Numbered from the stretch's first letter, positions 1 through 8,774 are shown. The stretch: 64,000 nt of DNA from Streptomyces luteolus (GCF_029968015.1 NZ_JASCIS010000028.1:1-64000), one strand, 5' to 3'. Notes: generated by a model from the letters alone, not told the origin. Numbers and translations are program-made.

Positions 1-695
1 GGGGCTTGGCGCAGGGCCCTCTCGTACTGCATGCGCGTGAGGCGGCGTACGAAGAGGATCGCGAGGATCGCCGCCACGATGTCGAGGACATCGGTGAGCA
101 GGACCGAACCGAGGGCGTTCTGGACTTCGTCCGTCGTCTCGGCGCGAGCGTACTGGCGGCTGGCCGTCCAACCGATGAGCAGGGTGGTCACCCACAGCGC
201 CCACCACCAGTTGAGCAGCGCGGCACCGCGCCGGTTCCCGTCCGAGCTGGCTTTCCAGATGTCGAGGGCGATCCGGCGCGGGAACCACAGGTTGACCACC
301 GGGCAGAACCAGCCGCCGATCGTCCAGCCGCGCTTCTTCTCGTGGTACTCGGGGGCGAACACCTCTGCGTTGACCCGCACCCGGTAGAACCAGACGAGGA
401 ACACCACCGCGGTCGCGATCAGCGCCACGGTCTGCGCGATCCCGGCCAGCGCGTACCAGAGGTCGACGCTGTTGACCTCCCGTTCGGTCACAGCGCCGGA
501 GCCGGGTGTGTCCAGCCGGTTCACCACGTCGATCGACCGGTAGCCCGCCCAGACGGCGAGGGCGTCGGTGACGATGACGACGGCCAAGAGCATCGAGACC
601 GCCTTCGACAGCCCGACGGGCGAACGGAGAACAGCCGAAGGGCCAGGCTGGTACGGCGGGCCGGGCGGCGGCGGTGCTGCGGGCATGGCGGACAT
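1..695 (-). CDS. DUF4328 domain membrane protein (3' end beyond window)
   Basis: The frame is open from an ATG at 695 to the window edge, so the C-terminus is missing. The protein opens with a short Pro/Ala/Gly-rich tail and a hydrophobic segment near residues 27-45. It continues with a stretch typical of DUF4328 (FLVWFYRVRVNAEVF, then GWTIGGWFCPVVNLWFPRRI), followed by at least two more predicted membrane helices (WWWALWVTTLLIGW and the ILAILFV region). A second ATG at 686 is possible. DUF4328 proteins are multi-pass actinobacterial membrane proteins of unknown function. Family assignment rests on the WF.P..NL.FP.....DIW pattern. Nothing nearby suggests a specific role. Confidence 0.8.
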   Translation of the reverse strand, partial: MSAMPAAPPPPGPPYQPGPSAVLRSPVGLSKAVSMLLAVVIVTDALAVWAGYRSIDVVNRLDTPGSGAVTEREVNSVDLWYALAGIAQTVALIATAVVFLVWFYRVRVNAEVFAPEYHEKKRGWTIGGWFCPVVNLWFPRRIALDIWKASSDGNRRGAALLNWWWALWVTTLLIGWTASRQYARAETTDEVQNALGSVLLTDVLDIVAAILAILFVRRLTRMQYERALRQA

Positions 696-947
696 GCGGA
701 AACCCCCCACGGGTTTGGGATCACGGTGTGGTCGCGCGACCGGCCGCCTCTCCCTGACGGCCCGCGCGCAACGGGAACCTATGTGATGCGGATCCGCTGC
801 GTCCACCGCAAAAGCTACGATAAAAACCCAGGTCACCGGCTTTTCCGACAGCTCATCCGACAGCTCAGGAACGACCTTGCGGCTCAATGCGGCGACGGCA
901 CCGCCGGGCGGGCCCTCTCCGTTCTCCCGGACCGGTCAACGTGGACA

Positions 948-1111
948 AGTGCCGGGACTGCCTCCCGCCCGGCTGCATGACCGGTGGCACTGCGCGCTCA
1001 CGCTTCCCTCGGGGCGGCGCCCACATGAGGGTGATTCAGGCGCCGCTGGGGCATGCCCCGTTCAAGCTCACCGCCGACGCGTACACGCACGAGAACGGCC
1101 TCCTCGGGTGA
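948..1111 (+). pseudogene. C-terminal fragment of a tyrosine integrase
   Basis: Translation gives GLPPARLHDRWHCALTL in one frame and, after a shift, MRVIQAPLGHAPFKLTADAY in another. Both parts match the C-terminus of the degenerate integrase at 17.9-18.1 kb (RPHDVRHCAATL and MKVIQALLGHSSFKLTADTY). Compared with that copy, about two bases are missing around 1004-1015, which explains the frame change. The HxxR motif is altered (HDRWH) and the nucleophile Tyr region is cut short by a stop. It is on the same strand as the right-hand copy. It is a relic, either of an older element or of a duplication, and cannot be functional. Confidence 0.8.
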
Positions 1112-1135
1112 GAATCCACTCCGAGGAGGCCGTTC
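1093..1135. terminator. hairpin terminator after the integrase relic
   Basis: A perfect 15-bp stem (1093-1107 with 1121-1135, arm GAACGGCCTCCTCGG) encloses a 13-nt loop. No U-tract follows, which is common in Streptomyces. It overlaps the end of the integrase fragment and precedes the CPBP protease gene. Confidence 0.7.
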
Positions 1136-1225
1136 ACCGCTGTTTGGAACGGAAGCCTGATCGCAGTAGGGAGCGGGGCGCGTTGGAGGGCCTTCGCCGG
1201 GACCTGTCGGCGATCCTGGGGAACC

Positions 1226-1924
1226 ATGCGGATGCTGCTCCTGGTCGTCTTGGTGCTCGCCGTCGTAAACGCGGTCAACAACCGGTTGGCCCCCGGCCTC
1301 TACGTGCCGGTCTGCGTCACCACGGCGGCGCTGCTCGTGCTGATCGCGCGGCTCTCCGGACTGACGGCGGACGATCTGGGGCTTGGCAGGGGCTCCGTCC
1401 GCCGCGGACTGCGATGGGGGCTGATCGTGGCCACTGCCTTCGTCGCGGTGTACCTGGCGGGGCTCGCCGTGCCGTTCACCCGGGATGTCTTCCAGGACCA
1501 GCGCGCCGCGGGTCTGACCGTCGGCGAGCTGGTGTACCGGGTCCTGGTCCGCGTGCCGCTCGGCACGGTGCTGCTGGAGGAGATCGCCTTCCGTGGTGTG
1601 CTGTGGGCGATGGTGGAACGACGGTGGGGTCATCTCTGGGCGACGACTTTCTCCTCTTTCCTCTTCGGCCTGTGGCACGTCCTGCCGTCGCGCGGGTTGA
1701 CTCGCGCCAACGCGGCGGCCGAGGCCGTCTTCGGCGCTGGTTCCGTCGGCGTGGTCCTGTCGGTGGTGGCGGCTGTCGTCGGGACGGCCCTCGCGGGGGT
1801 CCTGTTCTGCGAGCTCCGCCGCCGGTCGGGGAGCCTGATTCCGCCCATGGCGCTGCATTTTGCGCTGAACAGCGCGGGGTACGTGCTGGCCTGGGCGGCG
1901 GGACGCTGGTGGGGTTCCCCGTAG
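1226..1924 (+). CDS. CPBP family intramembrane glutamic endopeptidase
   Basis: This is a 232-residue multi-pass membrane protein with the motifs of the CPBP (CAAX protease / bacteriocin-processing) family. It has EExxxR at E118-E119...R123 (LLEEIAFRG), an FGLWH segment with H151, and a late LHFALN segment with H211 and N215. These residues form the metal-independent or metal-assisted active site of Rce1-like proteases in the membrane. The start is the first ATG after a weak GGGG ribosome site. Bacterial members are linked to peptide maturation or self-immunity, but no peptide gene is visible beside it, so the substrate is unknown. It is intact, unlike the phage genes to its right. Confidence 0.9.
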   Translation: MRMLLLVVLVLAVVNAVNNRLAPGLYVPVCVTTAALLVLIARLSGLTADDLGLGRGSVRRGLRWGLIVATAFVAVYLAGLAVPFTRDVFQDQRAAGLTVGELVYRVLVRVPLGTVLLEEIAFRGVLWAMVERRWGHLWATTFSSFLFGLWHVLPSRGLTRANAAAEAVFGAGSVGVVLSVVAAVVGTALAGVLFCELRRRSGSLIPPMALHFALNSAGYVLAWAAGRWWGSP

Positions 1925-1973
1925 CGCCTTCCGGGCTCTGAGTCCACGGCGCCGGCTGGCCGCGGGCGCTGCG

Positions 1974-2640
1974 CTACGGGCTGGGCGCTTGGAGCATACG
2001 GGCGTGTACCGATACGGTCAGGCCGACGGCCCAGATCTCCTTGATGAAGGCGGTCACCTCGTCCAGATCCGCTTCGTTCGGCTTGTAGCTCCGCGTGGGA
2101 GGCAGTGCCGGGGGCGCCGGCTTGGGCTCGGTGCTCTTCTTGCGGCCTCGCGGCTTGAGGCCTTCGCGCTCTCCGGCGCGGAGTCGCTCAATGGCGTCAG
2201 GCAGTACGGTCCGGCCGCGTTGCTCGGCGTCCTCCAGGACCGTGTCGAGCAGCCGCAGCGGGGACCCGGAAATGACGGCGTCCTCCGCGGCGAAGCTGTT
2301 GCGTGCCCGCCACTGGTAGATGTCGCCGTACTTCTTGCCGAAGATCCAGGGGGATCTCCTTCAGGCCGATGACCGGCGGGAAGTCGTCCGCCTTGTCGAC
2401 GACGTACCAGCCGCGCCGCTCGGCCTTGAACGTCTTGAGGCGCTGCGTGCTGGCCTCACGGACGTGCGGCTCTGCGAGGCTGAGAACGGTGGGAAGGAAC
2501 CAGTACGGGTTCCCGGAGACGACGAAGTCGGGGTCGGGCAGAACCCCACGCGCCCGCCACAGCTGCGACGTCTGCCGTTCCACGCCGTAGAGGGACGCGA
2601 TCTCCGAGTGCCCCAGCAGGTAGGGGAACGCTCCCGCTGA
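1974..2640 (-). pseudogene. phage-type DNA-binding protein with duplicated HTH-like domain, frameshifted
   Basis: Two frames together give one protein of about 220 residues. The first part contains EIASLYGVERQTSQLWRARG followed by PDFVVSGNPYWFLPTVL. The second part repeats the theme with IFGKKYGDIYQWRARNSF and ISGSPLRLLDTVL, then a basic tail (RGRKKS). The switch is at a run of five G (2349-2353). With one G fewer, the text reads GLKEIPWIFGKKYGD in a single frame. The duplicated segment looks like two helix-turn-helix units, as in regulators encoded by actinobacterial phages and integrative elements. No clear ATG is seen; GTG at 2583 or an upstream CTG are the options. A sequencing slip at the G-run cannot be excluded. 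Confidence 0.6.
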
Positions 2641-2642
2641 AG

Positions 2643-2658
2643 GCTTGACGCGTCAAGC
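2643..2658. promoter_or_regulatory. 16-bp perfect palindrome, candidate operator
   Basis: GCTTGACGCGTCAAGC is a perfect 16-bp inverted repeat just upstream of the frameshifted HTH gene (transcribed leftward). Its size and place fit an autoregulatory operator of a dimeric regulator. This is inference from symmetry and position only. Confidence 0.4.
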
Positions 2659-2895
2659 TTAGTTGGGCGGGCGGCGCGCGGTCCTTCTGGGGGCCAGCAG
2701 CTCACGCGGAGCGGGTCGATCGCATGTCCGGTGGTTGATGAACGACGGAGCGCTCACCTACCTTGGGCCCTTTCCTTTGTGGAAGTGACGCCCCGGGATT
2801 CTGACTCGCACTCTGGTCCGGGGCGCCGTCATGTCCGACGGCTGCCAGCGAGTCTTGCCTTCTGGCGTGGTGACCTTGTTCAACGGCCGATGACG

Positions 2896-3483
2896 TCATT
2901 CGCTCCAAGCGGACTTGTCCGTCGCCTTGATGCAGTACTTGTCCCACGTGCGTGACTCCTGCGTGGACGGTACGGCGCACGCGTTGACGCTGAAGGACTC
3001 CTCAACGACAGACATGTCCGTGAAGCGGTCCTGCCCGTATTCGACCACCGCACTCTGGGCCGAGCCTCCGTCCACCCGCTGAGTCACCGCATCGCCTGCT
3101 TTCGCCTGCAGGACCCGCGCCCAGACCACCCCGCAGTGCTTGCTGTAGCGGAGGTGCAGTCGCACCGGGTTGTCCTGCTGCGGCTCAAAGGTCACCGCGT
3201 CGGCCGCGCAGCCATGTGTCTGCGGGCTCTTGCCGTCGCACCCGGCGCCAGGGCACTCGGGCTCCGTGGGCGTGAGCAAGTGAGTAAGGAGGACTGGTAC
3301 GACTCCACCGACCAGCGCGACCGCGAGCGCGGTGATGACGGCGTTCCTGGCGGACGCGCGGATCCATTCCCACGCCGATCGCAGGCGCGGCGCTGCGCTG
3401 GTGCGCAGACTGCTTCCCAGATTTCGGAGCCGCTCGACACTGAAGGGGTTGGCCACTGGGAGCTCCTCTGCAAGGGCGATCAA
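2896..3483 (-). CDS. DUF2690 domain, membrane-anchored protein
   Basis: This is a 195-residue protein. A basic N-terminal part of about 45 residues is followed by one transmembrane helix (AVITALAVALVGGVVPVLLT, about 48-67). The extracytoplasmic domain carries the DUF2690 signature: CPGAGCDGKSPQTHGC, then a segment ending RLHLRYSKHCGVVWARV. DUF2690 is an actinobacterial cysteine-containing domain of unknown function, often fused to helix-turn-helix or membrane segments in mobile DNA. Further cysteines (NACAV, KYCIK) suggest disulfides outside the cell. The gene is intact and lies on the same strand as the neighbouring lysis-type genes. Confidence 0.85.
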   Translation of the reverse strand: MIALAEELPVANPFSVERLRNLGSSLRTSAAPRLRSAWEWIRASARNAVITALAVALVGGVVPVLLTHLLTPTEPECPGAGCDGKSPQTHGCAADAVTFEPQQDNPVRLHLRYSKHCGVVWARVLQAKAGDAVTQRVDGGSAQSAVVEYGQDRFTDMSVVEESFSVNACAVPSTQESRTWDKYCIKATDKSAWSE

Positions 3484-3574
3484 CAGACCTTGTGCTCTTA
3501 CGAGTTCGCTGTGATACCAGTATCCGGTGGGCAGGGTCGTTTGCCGATTGAGTTTCCGTGGGAGCCCACGTCGA

Positions 3575-3826
3575 TCAGGTGCCGACCGTCCGCATCAGCA
3601 CAATGACCACCGACGAGATCGCCGCGAGCGCAGCGATCGTGGGCAGCGGCCAGCGGTTCTTTTCCAAGGAGGCCATACGTGCCTCAAGGTCCGCTAGCTC
3701 TTTATCGGTCTGGTCCGAGCGCTGAAGGGGCAGGGCGAGCTGACCGTCGATGCGGCTGAGACCGAGCTCCAAAGCGCGGCACAACTCGGCCAATGCCAGG
3801 GCGACTTCACTGTCCGGCACGTCCAC
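3575..3826 (-). CDS. small phage-type membrane protein
   Basis: This 83-residue protein has a helical, coiled-coil-prone middle (QTDKELADLEARMASLEKNR) and one C-terminal transmembrane helix (PTIAALAAISSVVIVLMRTV). This architecture (charged coiled coil plus a tail anchor) is common for small proteins at the end of the lysis module in Streptomyces phages. It may act as an accessory holin or spanin-like factor. No family is recognised with certainty. It lies just downstream of the holin, on the same strand. Confidence 0.55.
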   Translation of the reverse strand: MDVPDSEVALALAELCRALELGLSRIDGQLALPLQRSDQTDKELADLEARMASLEKNRWPLPTIAALAAISSVVIVLMRTVGT

Positions 3827-3868
3827 TTCTCCTTCCGCTCTTGATTCCGTACGTGGCTGACCGGCGCC

Positions 3869-4114
3869 TCACCTGGTTCCGTTCGCTGGGTCGGCTTTCT
3901 TGGGTAGCCCAGAGCCCGTGCCCCAGTGGCCGAGGACCGCGCCGAGCGCGGACTTCAGGGCGGCGAGCGCGGCGGGCAGGGCGTAGACCGTGGCCGACTG
4001 CCACGTCGAGAGGTTCACCAGGTCGGTGGCCTGCGTGGCGGCGATGAGCCCGAGGAACGTCTGCATGTACGTGGCCAGAGTGCGCTCGGCGGCATCGGCG
4101 AGGGTCTGTGACAT
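3869..4114 (-). CDS. phage holin (r1t-like)
   Basis: This 81-residue protein starts at ATG 4114. It contains two hydrophobic helices (TYMQTFLGLIAATQATDLV and SATVYALPAALAALKSALGAVLG) separated by a short turn, and ends with a charged tail (PKKADPANGTR). Size, helix spacing and position directly after an amidase endolysin match the r1t-type holins of Streptomyces prophages. These permeabilise the membrane so that the endolysin can reach the wall. The coding frame itself is intact, although the upstream endolysin is broken. Confidence 0.75.
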   Translation of the reverse strand: MSQTLADAAERTLATYMQTFLGLIAATQATDLVNLSTWQSATVYALPAALAALKSALGAVLGHWGTGSGLPKKADPANGTR

Positions 4115-4181
4115 CGTGTCGGGCTGCTGGTCCTTGGGTGAGTTGGTGGCCGGTTCGGTAGGGCGGCGACGGGCGTCGCTG

Positions 4182-5093
4182 TCACCGGGACCGGGACCGG
4201 GACCGGGGACGGGGCCTGATCGGCGACGCGGGGCCTGTCCCAGGTGTCCTTTCCGGGGATGCCGTCCGCTCCGGCACCCCGGTGGCCGCACTTGAGCTGC
4301 CAGGCGGCGTACGAGCGACGTTGGGCGTCGTTCCACTTCGAGCCGGACCCTTGCGGGTAGCTGTCACAGGCCTCGGCGACCAGGCGCTTTCCCATGGCGG
4401 CGATGAGTGCCGAGGAGCGGCCTGGCCGGAAGTGGCCTGCTCCGGGGAACGGTTCGTACCGGGGCTGCGGAGTGGCCGAGCGCCGGAGAAGCGGTCGTCA
4501 TCTCTGTCGGTTTTCGCGGGCTTCCGCTTCTGCTCGTCGTCGGAGGCGTCCTGCGTGTCGGACTTGCCTGGCTTCCACTCCTTGTGGCCGATCACGCTGT
4601 GTTCGTTCCAGCCGTGTGCCTTGCAGATCGCGGCAGCCGCGCGTGCCATCGCGTCGACTTGAGCTGCAGGCCAGTTCTGGCCGCGCCCGGAGTTGATGCA
4701 CTCGAAGCCGTAGAAGTGCCGGTTGCCGTCTGCGTCAGGCTCGTTGTCGTTCGGGAGCTTCTCCTTCTCCTCCATGACGGCGAGCAGGACGCCGGTGTCG
4801 CCCATACCGGCATGGTTGGCCCGCCCGTACCCGACGAGGTGGACGGTGCCGGAGCGGTCGACGACTCCGTGACAGAGGGGCCCGGGCAGGTCGTTGTAGC
4901 CGTTGCGGCACAGCTCGACCATGTCGTCCTCGGAGGAGTAGCCACCGGTGTGGTGGATCATCACCCCGTTCATGGGGCCCCAGTTGCCGTGGGTGTTGCG
5001 GCTGCGGGTGCGCCACTTGCCGTGTTCTACGACGCCGAGGTGCGCGTTCTTGAGGGCGGACAGGAACTTGTCCGCGGGGAGGGGAGCAGCCAC
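4182..5093 (-). pseudogene. N-acetylmuramoyl-L-alanine amidase endolysin, frameshifted
   Basis: Residues 1 to about 170 form an Amidase_2 (PGRP-like) domain. Seen are MIHHTGGYSSEDDM with the zinc-binding His, LCHGVVDRSGTVHLVG, ANHAG, and VIGHKEW near the end of the domain. After a linker the frame changes. The C-terminal peptidoglycan-binding domain (EPFPGAGHFRPGRSSALI, then WNDAQRRSYAAW and GADGIPGKDTW) is read only in another frame, which opens after a stop at about 4498. A frameshift therefore lies between about 4440 and 4497, in the linker. The amidase half could still be translated as a truncated enzyme with a nonsense tail. The usual order endolysin-holin is kept. Confidence 0.8.
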
Positions 5094-5331
5094 CTGCGCA
5101 TGCCTTCAGCCAGTGCCTGGTGGGTAGTTGGCCGCGGCCCGGGGTGGTCCGGGTGCGGTCCCTCGGTGAGCTGGTGGTTCGTACAACGGGTGGAGGGTCA
5201 CCGGTTGTGCCCGGAGTCTCAGCCTGTTCGTTGGTCTGGAGTCTGGGGCGGCCGTCTCTGGGGACTACCTGCGGAAATCTGAGTACGGCAGCGGATGCGG
5301 ACCAGCGGTTGAGATTCGTAACGTCGTCCGC

Positions 5332-5697
5332 ATGACGAAGTCGGAAGTCCCAGATGGTGCCGCTCCTACCGAGACCGAGGCCTCGGATAACGAGGTCGCG
5401 GTGGACATGGTTGCCCGGGTCATGCTGGCTGTGCTGACCCTGGGATTCGGCTTCGCCGTGAAGTTGTTCGGCCCGCTGCTGGCCATTGCGTGTGACAGCT
5501 GCCAGGACGGCGTGCGCACCATGCGGTTCGCCGGAGTGATCGAGTTCCTGTCCGGTTACGTGCTGCTTCCGGTCACCTTGGCGGCGGCCGTCGCCTTCCT
5601 GATCCCTGACGGTGGCGTCAAGGCGGGCGCCATCGGCCTTTGTGTCCTTGGCATGTTGTTCTTCGTGATGCTGGCCCTGGGGCAGGTTGCGGCATGA
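5332..5697 (+). CDS. small multi-pass membrane protein
   Basis: This 121-residue protein has three predicted membrane helices (AVLTLGFGFAVKLFGPLLAIA, GYVLLPVTLAAAVAFLIP and AIGLCVLGMLFFVMLALG), joined by a loop with two cysteines (CDSCQDG). The N-terminus is acidic and hydrophilic. Its stop codon overlaps the ATG of the next membrane gene (ATGA at 5694), so the two are co-translated. No family is recognised. Paired small membrane proteins like these occur in actinobacterial accessory regions, sometimes as immunity proteins, but no toxin gene is seen here. Confidence 0.7.
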   Translation: MTKSEVPDGAAPTETEASDNEVAVDMVARVMLAVLTLGFGFAVKLFGPLLAIACDSCQDGVRTMRFAGVIEFLSGYVLLPVTLAAAVAFLIPDGGVKAGAIGLCVLGMLFFVMLALGQVAA

Positions 5698-6215
5698 GGC
5701 GGAGCTTCAAGATTCATGCCGGTATCGCCGCCGGTTACAGCGTGATCCTGCTGGTGCTCGCCTCGCTGACGCTGTTGCCACAGCCGTTGGTGCTGCCGGA
5801 TTCTCCGTGGCTGGTGGCAGGGATTGTGGGACCGGTGATTCCGCTGGTCGCGGGAGCCGTAATTCGCGGAAATCTCGGTGGGAGCATCGACCGGCGGACG
5901 ACGGGAATTGTCTTTCAGCAGCTGCCGCTCAAGTTGCGCCTGGCAATGGGGTCTCTGGTCATCGCGGGCTTTGCGCTGACCTTCACCGCCGTCCAGTCAG
6001 GAGACCGGCAGTCTCCGGAAGTCGTGGATGGCCGGTACTTCGTGTTTGACACGACGCCTGGCGAGCGCGGTCACGTCGAGGTCTCTCGCAGCGAATACGA
6101 AGCAGCGCGGACGGTCGACCAGCGCACTCTCCTCGCCGTACCGGGCACGATGGCCGCGGGCGCCAGCGGCCGTGGTCGTCATCATCGGCGAGGTGCGGCG
6201 ACGGCAGAGCGCTGA
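5694..6215 (+). CDS. membrane protein, coupled to the preceding gene; C-terminus possibly frameshifted
   Basis: This 173-residue protein starts at an ATG overlapping the upstream stop. Helices are visible at about 9-27, 38-60 and 88-106, followed by an extracytoplasmic part (VVDGRYFVFDTTPGERGHVEVS). The last 25 residues in this frame are Arg/His-rich (SGRGRHHRRGAATAER) and look unnatural. A shift by one frame at about 6165 instead gives AAVVVIIGEVRRRQSAEQP, a plausible final membrane helix with a positive tail. A recent single-base indel near the end is therefore likely. Function unknown. Confidence 0.6.
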   Translation: MRRSFKIHAGIAAGYSVILLVLASLTLLPQPLVLPDSPWLVAGIVGPVIPLVAGAVIRGNLGGSIDRRTTGIVFQQLPLKLRLAMGSLVIAGFALTFTAVQSGDRQSPEVVDGRYFVFDTTPGERGHVEVSRSEYEAARTVDQRTLLAVPGTMAAGASGRGRHHRRGAATAER

Positions 6216-6309
6216 GCAGCCCACCATCAGTTGTCGTTGATGACAATTGAGTAGGGAGCTGAGTACGACCTCCCATGCGGCCTCTGCCCGAGCGCCGAAA
6301 GCTGAGGCC

Positions 6310-6978
6310 ATGACAACGCCGCCCGTACCCACGCCGCCTTCTGGATTCCCTCCGCCTCCGTACAACACCAGCTTCCCTGCTGCCCCTTCGTTCCCGCCTC
6401 CCCCTTCGCCGCAGCCTCAACGGGCACTGCGCGTCGGCATCATCGTCGGCCTGGTCCTTGTCCTTCTCGCTGCCGCGGGAGTCGCGTGGTGGATGTGGCA
6501 AGACCCCCTGGCCGGAAACCCGCGGGTGACGGATAAGTCGGCAGGCATTTCCTACGGCGTCCCCGATGACTGGAAGCAGCGGAAGGGGGAACTCATCAAG
6601 CCCTTCACCTCGACCATCGGCAAGAAGCCCGAGGGGGACGGGATAGGAAGCACTGTCATCGCCGGCCCCGGCGGCGCCATCCCGGAAGCCGAGCTGAAGC
6701 GGACCACTGAGGAAGCCGCTTGGAACAACGGGGTGTTCTTCTACCCGAACGGCGACTCGACCATGAAGAAGTCGGAGTCCACCACGGTGGACGGCCGTCC
6801 CGCGCACACAGTGACCACGGCCGTGGAGGACGGGGAGGGCGGCAAGGTGCACCTGCAGATCACGATCGTCGCCCTCGACGGCAGTCAGTCCGCGTTCGTC
6901 CTCGGGCTCGTCGACCCGCTGGGTTCTCCGGATGAGGAGGTTGTAGACGCCGTGCTGGCCAGCGTCGAGGTCCTATGA
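6310..6978 (+). CDS. Pro-rich membrane-anchored protein
   Basis: This 222-residue protein starts at ATG 6310. A cytoplasmic Pro/Phe-rich tail of about 37 residues is followed by one transmembrane helix (VGIIVGLVLVLLAAAGVAWW, about 42-61) and a compact extracytoplasmic domain (ISYGVPDDWKQRKGELI...). The type II topology with a P-rich cytoplasmic tail is frequent among Streptomyces surface proteins of unknown role. No catalytic motif is seen. It stands alone on the plus strand with no coupled neighbour. Confidence 0.7.
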   Translation: MTTPPVPTPPSGFPPPPYNTSFPAAPSFPPPPSPQPQRALRVGIIVGLVLVLLAAAGVAWWMWQDPLAGNPRVTDKSAGISYGVPDDWKQRKGELIKPFTSTIGKKPEGDGIGSTVIAGPGGAIPEAELKRTTEEAAWNNGVFFYPNGDSTMKKSESTTVDGRPAHTVTTAVEDGEGGKVHLQITIVALDGSQSAFVLGLVDPLGSPDEEVVDAVLASVEVL

Positions 6979-7209
6979 AGGGTTTCGGGTCTTCGTTCCA
7001 GATCGCGGGCAGTCGCGCTGGTCTCGGACCAGGCATCGATGTGCGTGCACCTGCCGCTGCTTGGCGGCGACCTTATCGGCCCGGGCATCTTCGTGGTCGG
7101 CGCTCGTACACGAGCATGCGCGGCGCCCCCTTGCAGATCTTCCGTCTGACGCACCGCTCGTCTCGCTGCGGCTGGCGTGCAACCCGCAGCGAGCCTTCAC
7201 GCCTCCTGT

Positions 7210-8217
7210 TTAGGTGGTGCGGTGGGCGTACTCGGCGGTCTCGGTCAGCAGGTGCCGCTGTTGCTCACCGGTCCGGCGGCGGGCGGCACGGTCGGGCTGG
7301 GCACGGCGTGCCTTTCGCCGGGTGCGGCGGCGCAGCAGGCCCGGGTCGTGGCCGTGAGCACGCAGATGGTCGGCGGCCGCGCGTCTGAAGCGGTGGCGCA
7401 GGGAGAGGTAGACGGCCATGGCGACGACGAAGGCCAGCAGGGCGCGGAGCGTGCCTCCCGGACCGGTGGCGATCAGTGGCGAGTCGAAGAACAGGTGCAG
7501 CGCCATGGCCAGCGCGATCAGGGCCACCCCGCGTACCACCGCCCACCGCTGGGCGCGGCGGGCGATCAGATAGCCGAGGCCGGTTCCGGCCAGGGCGCTC
7601 ATCGCCCAGTGCGAGGACAGGGCGGTGAGGAACCGTTCGTACAGGAAGGTCACCACCGTGGTGGTGGTGCCCGTGCCGCCGGTGGCCTCGGCGCTCTGGA
7701 TGCCGTAGATGACGTTCTCGGTGACCTGGAAGCCGAATCCGGCGAAGGCGCCGAGGACGAATCCGTCCAGCGGGCCGCGCACCCGGGGCGCCAGGGCCAG
7801 GGCGAGCAGCAGCACTCCGGCGATTTTGAGCAGCTCCTCGTTGACGGGGGCGGACAGGGCGTCCCGCCACGCGGACCCGGTCTCCAGGCCGAGCACGCGG
7901 GACCAGATCGAGGTGAGGCCGCCGTTGGCCAGCACGGCGAAGCCGGTGGCGGGCAGCAGCCCCCAGGCCAGGCAGGCGGCGGCGCTGCGGCGGTCGGCGG
8001 GTACCAGGGGGTTCAGCCGGCGCAGCAGCCACCAGCCGATGGCGGCGAACACCGCGCATACGGCGATTGCGGTCAGGGTCTGGCTGGGGAAGACGATGAC
8101 GGAGCGGGCGAAGGTGCGGGCCAGCAGTGCCGTGCCCACCGCGGCGATGACGGCGACGGCGAGGAGGACTGCACCGCGCGGCCGGGCGGTGGGGGCAGGG
8201 CCGGGGTGTGTGGTCAC
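7210..8217 (-). CDS. PrsW family intramembrane metalloprotease
   Basis: This 335-residue polytopic protein starts at GTG 8217, which overlaps the stop of the preceding gene (GTGA). PrsW hallmarks are present: NEELLK at about 126-131, GFGFQVTENVIYG a little later, and a histidine-bearing membrane segment (MALHLFFDS). PrsW-type proteases (Bacillus PrsW cleaves anti-sigma factor RsiW) cut membrane proteins to release signals. The C-terminal tail is very basic and cytoplasmic. Translational coupling to a single-pass secreted-domain protein makes that neighbour a reasonable substrate or partner candidate; this is inference. Confidence 0.9.
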   Translation of the reverse strand: MTTHPGPAPTARPRGAVLLAVAVIAAVGTALLARTFARSVIVFPSQTLTAIAVCAVFAAIGWWLLRRLNPLVPADRRSAAACLAWGLLPATGFAVLANGGLTSIWSRVLGLETGSAWRDALSAPVNEELLKIAGVLLLALALAPRVRGPLDGFVLGAFAGFGFQVTENVIYGIQSAEATGGTGTTTTVVTFLYERFLTALSSHWAMSALAGTGLGYLIARRAQRWAVVRGVALIALAMALHLFFDSPLIATGPGGTLRALLAFVVAMAVYLSLRHRFRRAAADHLRAHGHDPGLLRRRTRRKARRAQPDRAARRRTGEQQRHLLTETAEYAHRTT

Positions 8218-8774
8218 GGCGCCTCCTTCACGTCGAGTGAGCCGACCAGGGCGCGGGCGGCGGCCCGGTCCCCGGCAGCGGCGTCCGGGGGGCCGAGTAC
8301 GGCGGTGGTGACCGACCACTGGTCGCCCTTGGGGGCGACGACGGTCAGGGTGCCGACATCGCCGCCGCCGCTGACGCGCCCGACGCGGGCGGGAAGGCCA
8401 TCGACCGTGGCGGGCTGAGCGGGGCCGAGCGTCCGGTCGGCGAGGCGGAGCAGGGCGGCAGCCCCGGCCCAGGCGTCGGAGTCCTCCGCGGCCAGCACGG
8501 CGTAGGAGAAGATGACGTCGACCTCGCCGCGGGTGAGGCGGTACGAGATATCGGCGGTGCTGTCCGACTCGGACATCTCCCAGCCACGGTGGGGGACGGT
8601 CACCCGCGCCTCGTCCCCGAGGGGGAAATGGGTGCCGGGCCGGACAGGTTCACCGTCGGGGAGGGCCGAGGCGATCCACGACCAGCCCCAGGTGAGGAAC
8701 GCGATGCCCACCACCACCGCGGCGACCCCGGGCCATGGAAGCCTGACGTGACGTCGGAGCCGGGAAACGTTCAT
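8214..8774 (-). CDS. membrane-anchored protein coupled to PrsW
   Basis: This 186-residue protein has a basic start (MNVSRLRRHVRLP), one membrane helix (VAAVVVGIAFLTWGWSWIASAL) and an extracytoplasmic domain (FPLGDEARVTVPHRGWEMSES...). Its stop overlaps the start of the PrsW protease gene, so both are made from one transcript. No family recognised. The topology is that of a possible regulated-proteolysis substrate. The extracytoplasmic part resembles the small beta-rich domains of Streptomyces surface proteins, without catalytic residues. Confidence 0.7.
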   Translation of the reverse strand: MNVSRLRRHVRLPWPGVAAVVVGIAFLTWGWSWIASALPDGEPVRPGTHFPLGDEARVTVPHRGWEMSESDSTADISYRLTRGEVDVIFSYAVLAAEDSDAWAGAAALLRLADRTLGPAQPATVDGLPARVGRVSGGGDVGTLTVVAPKGDQWSVTTAVLGPPDAAAGDRAAARALVGSLDVKEAP

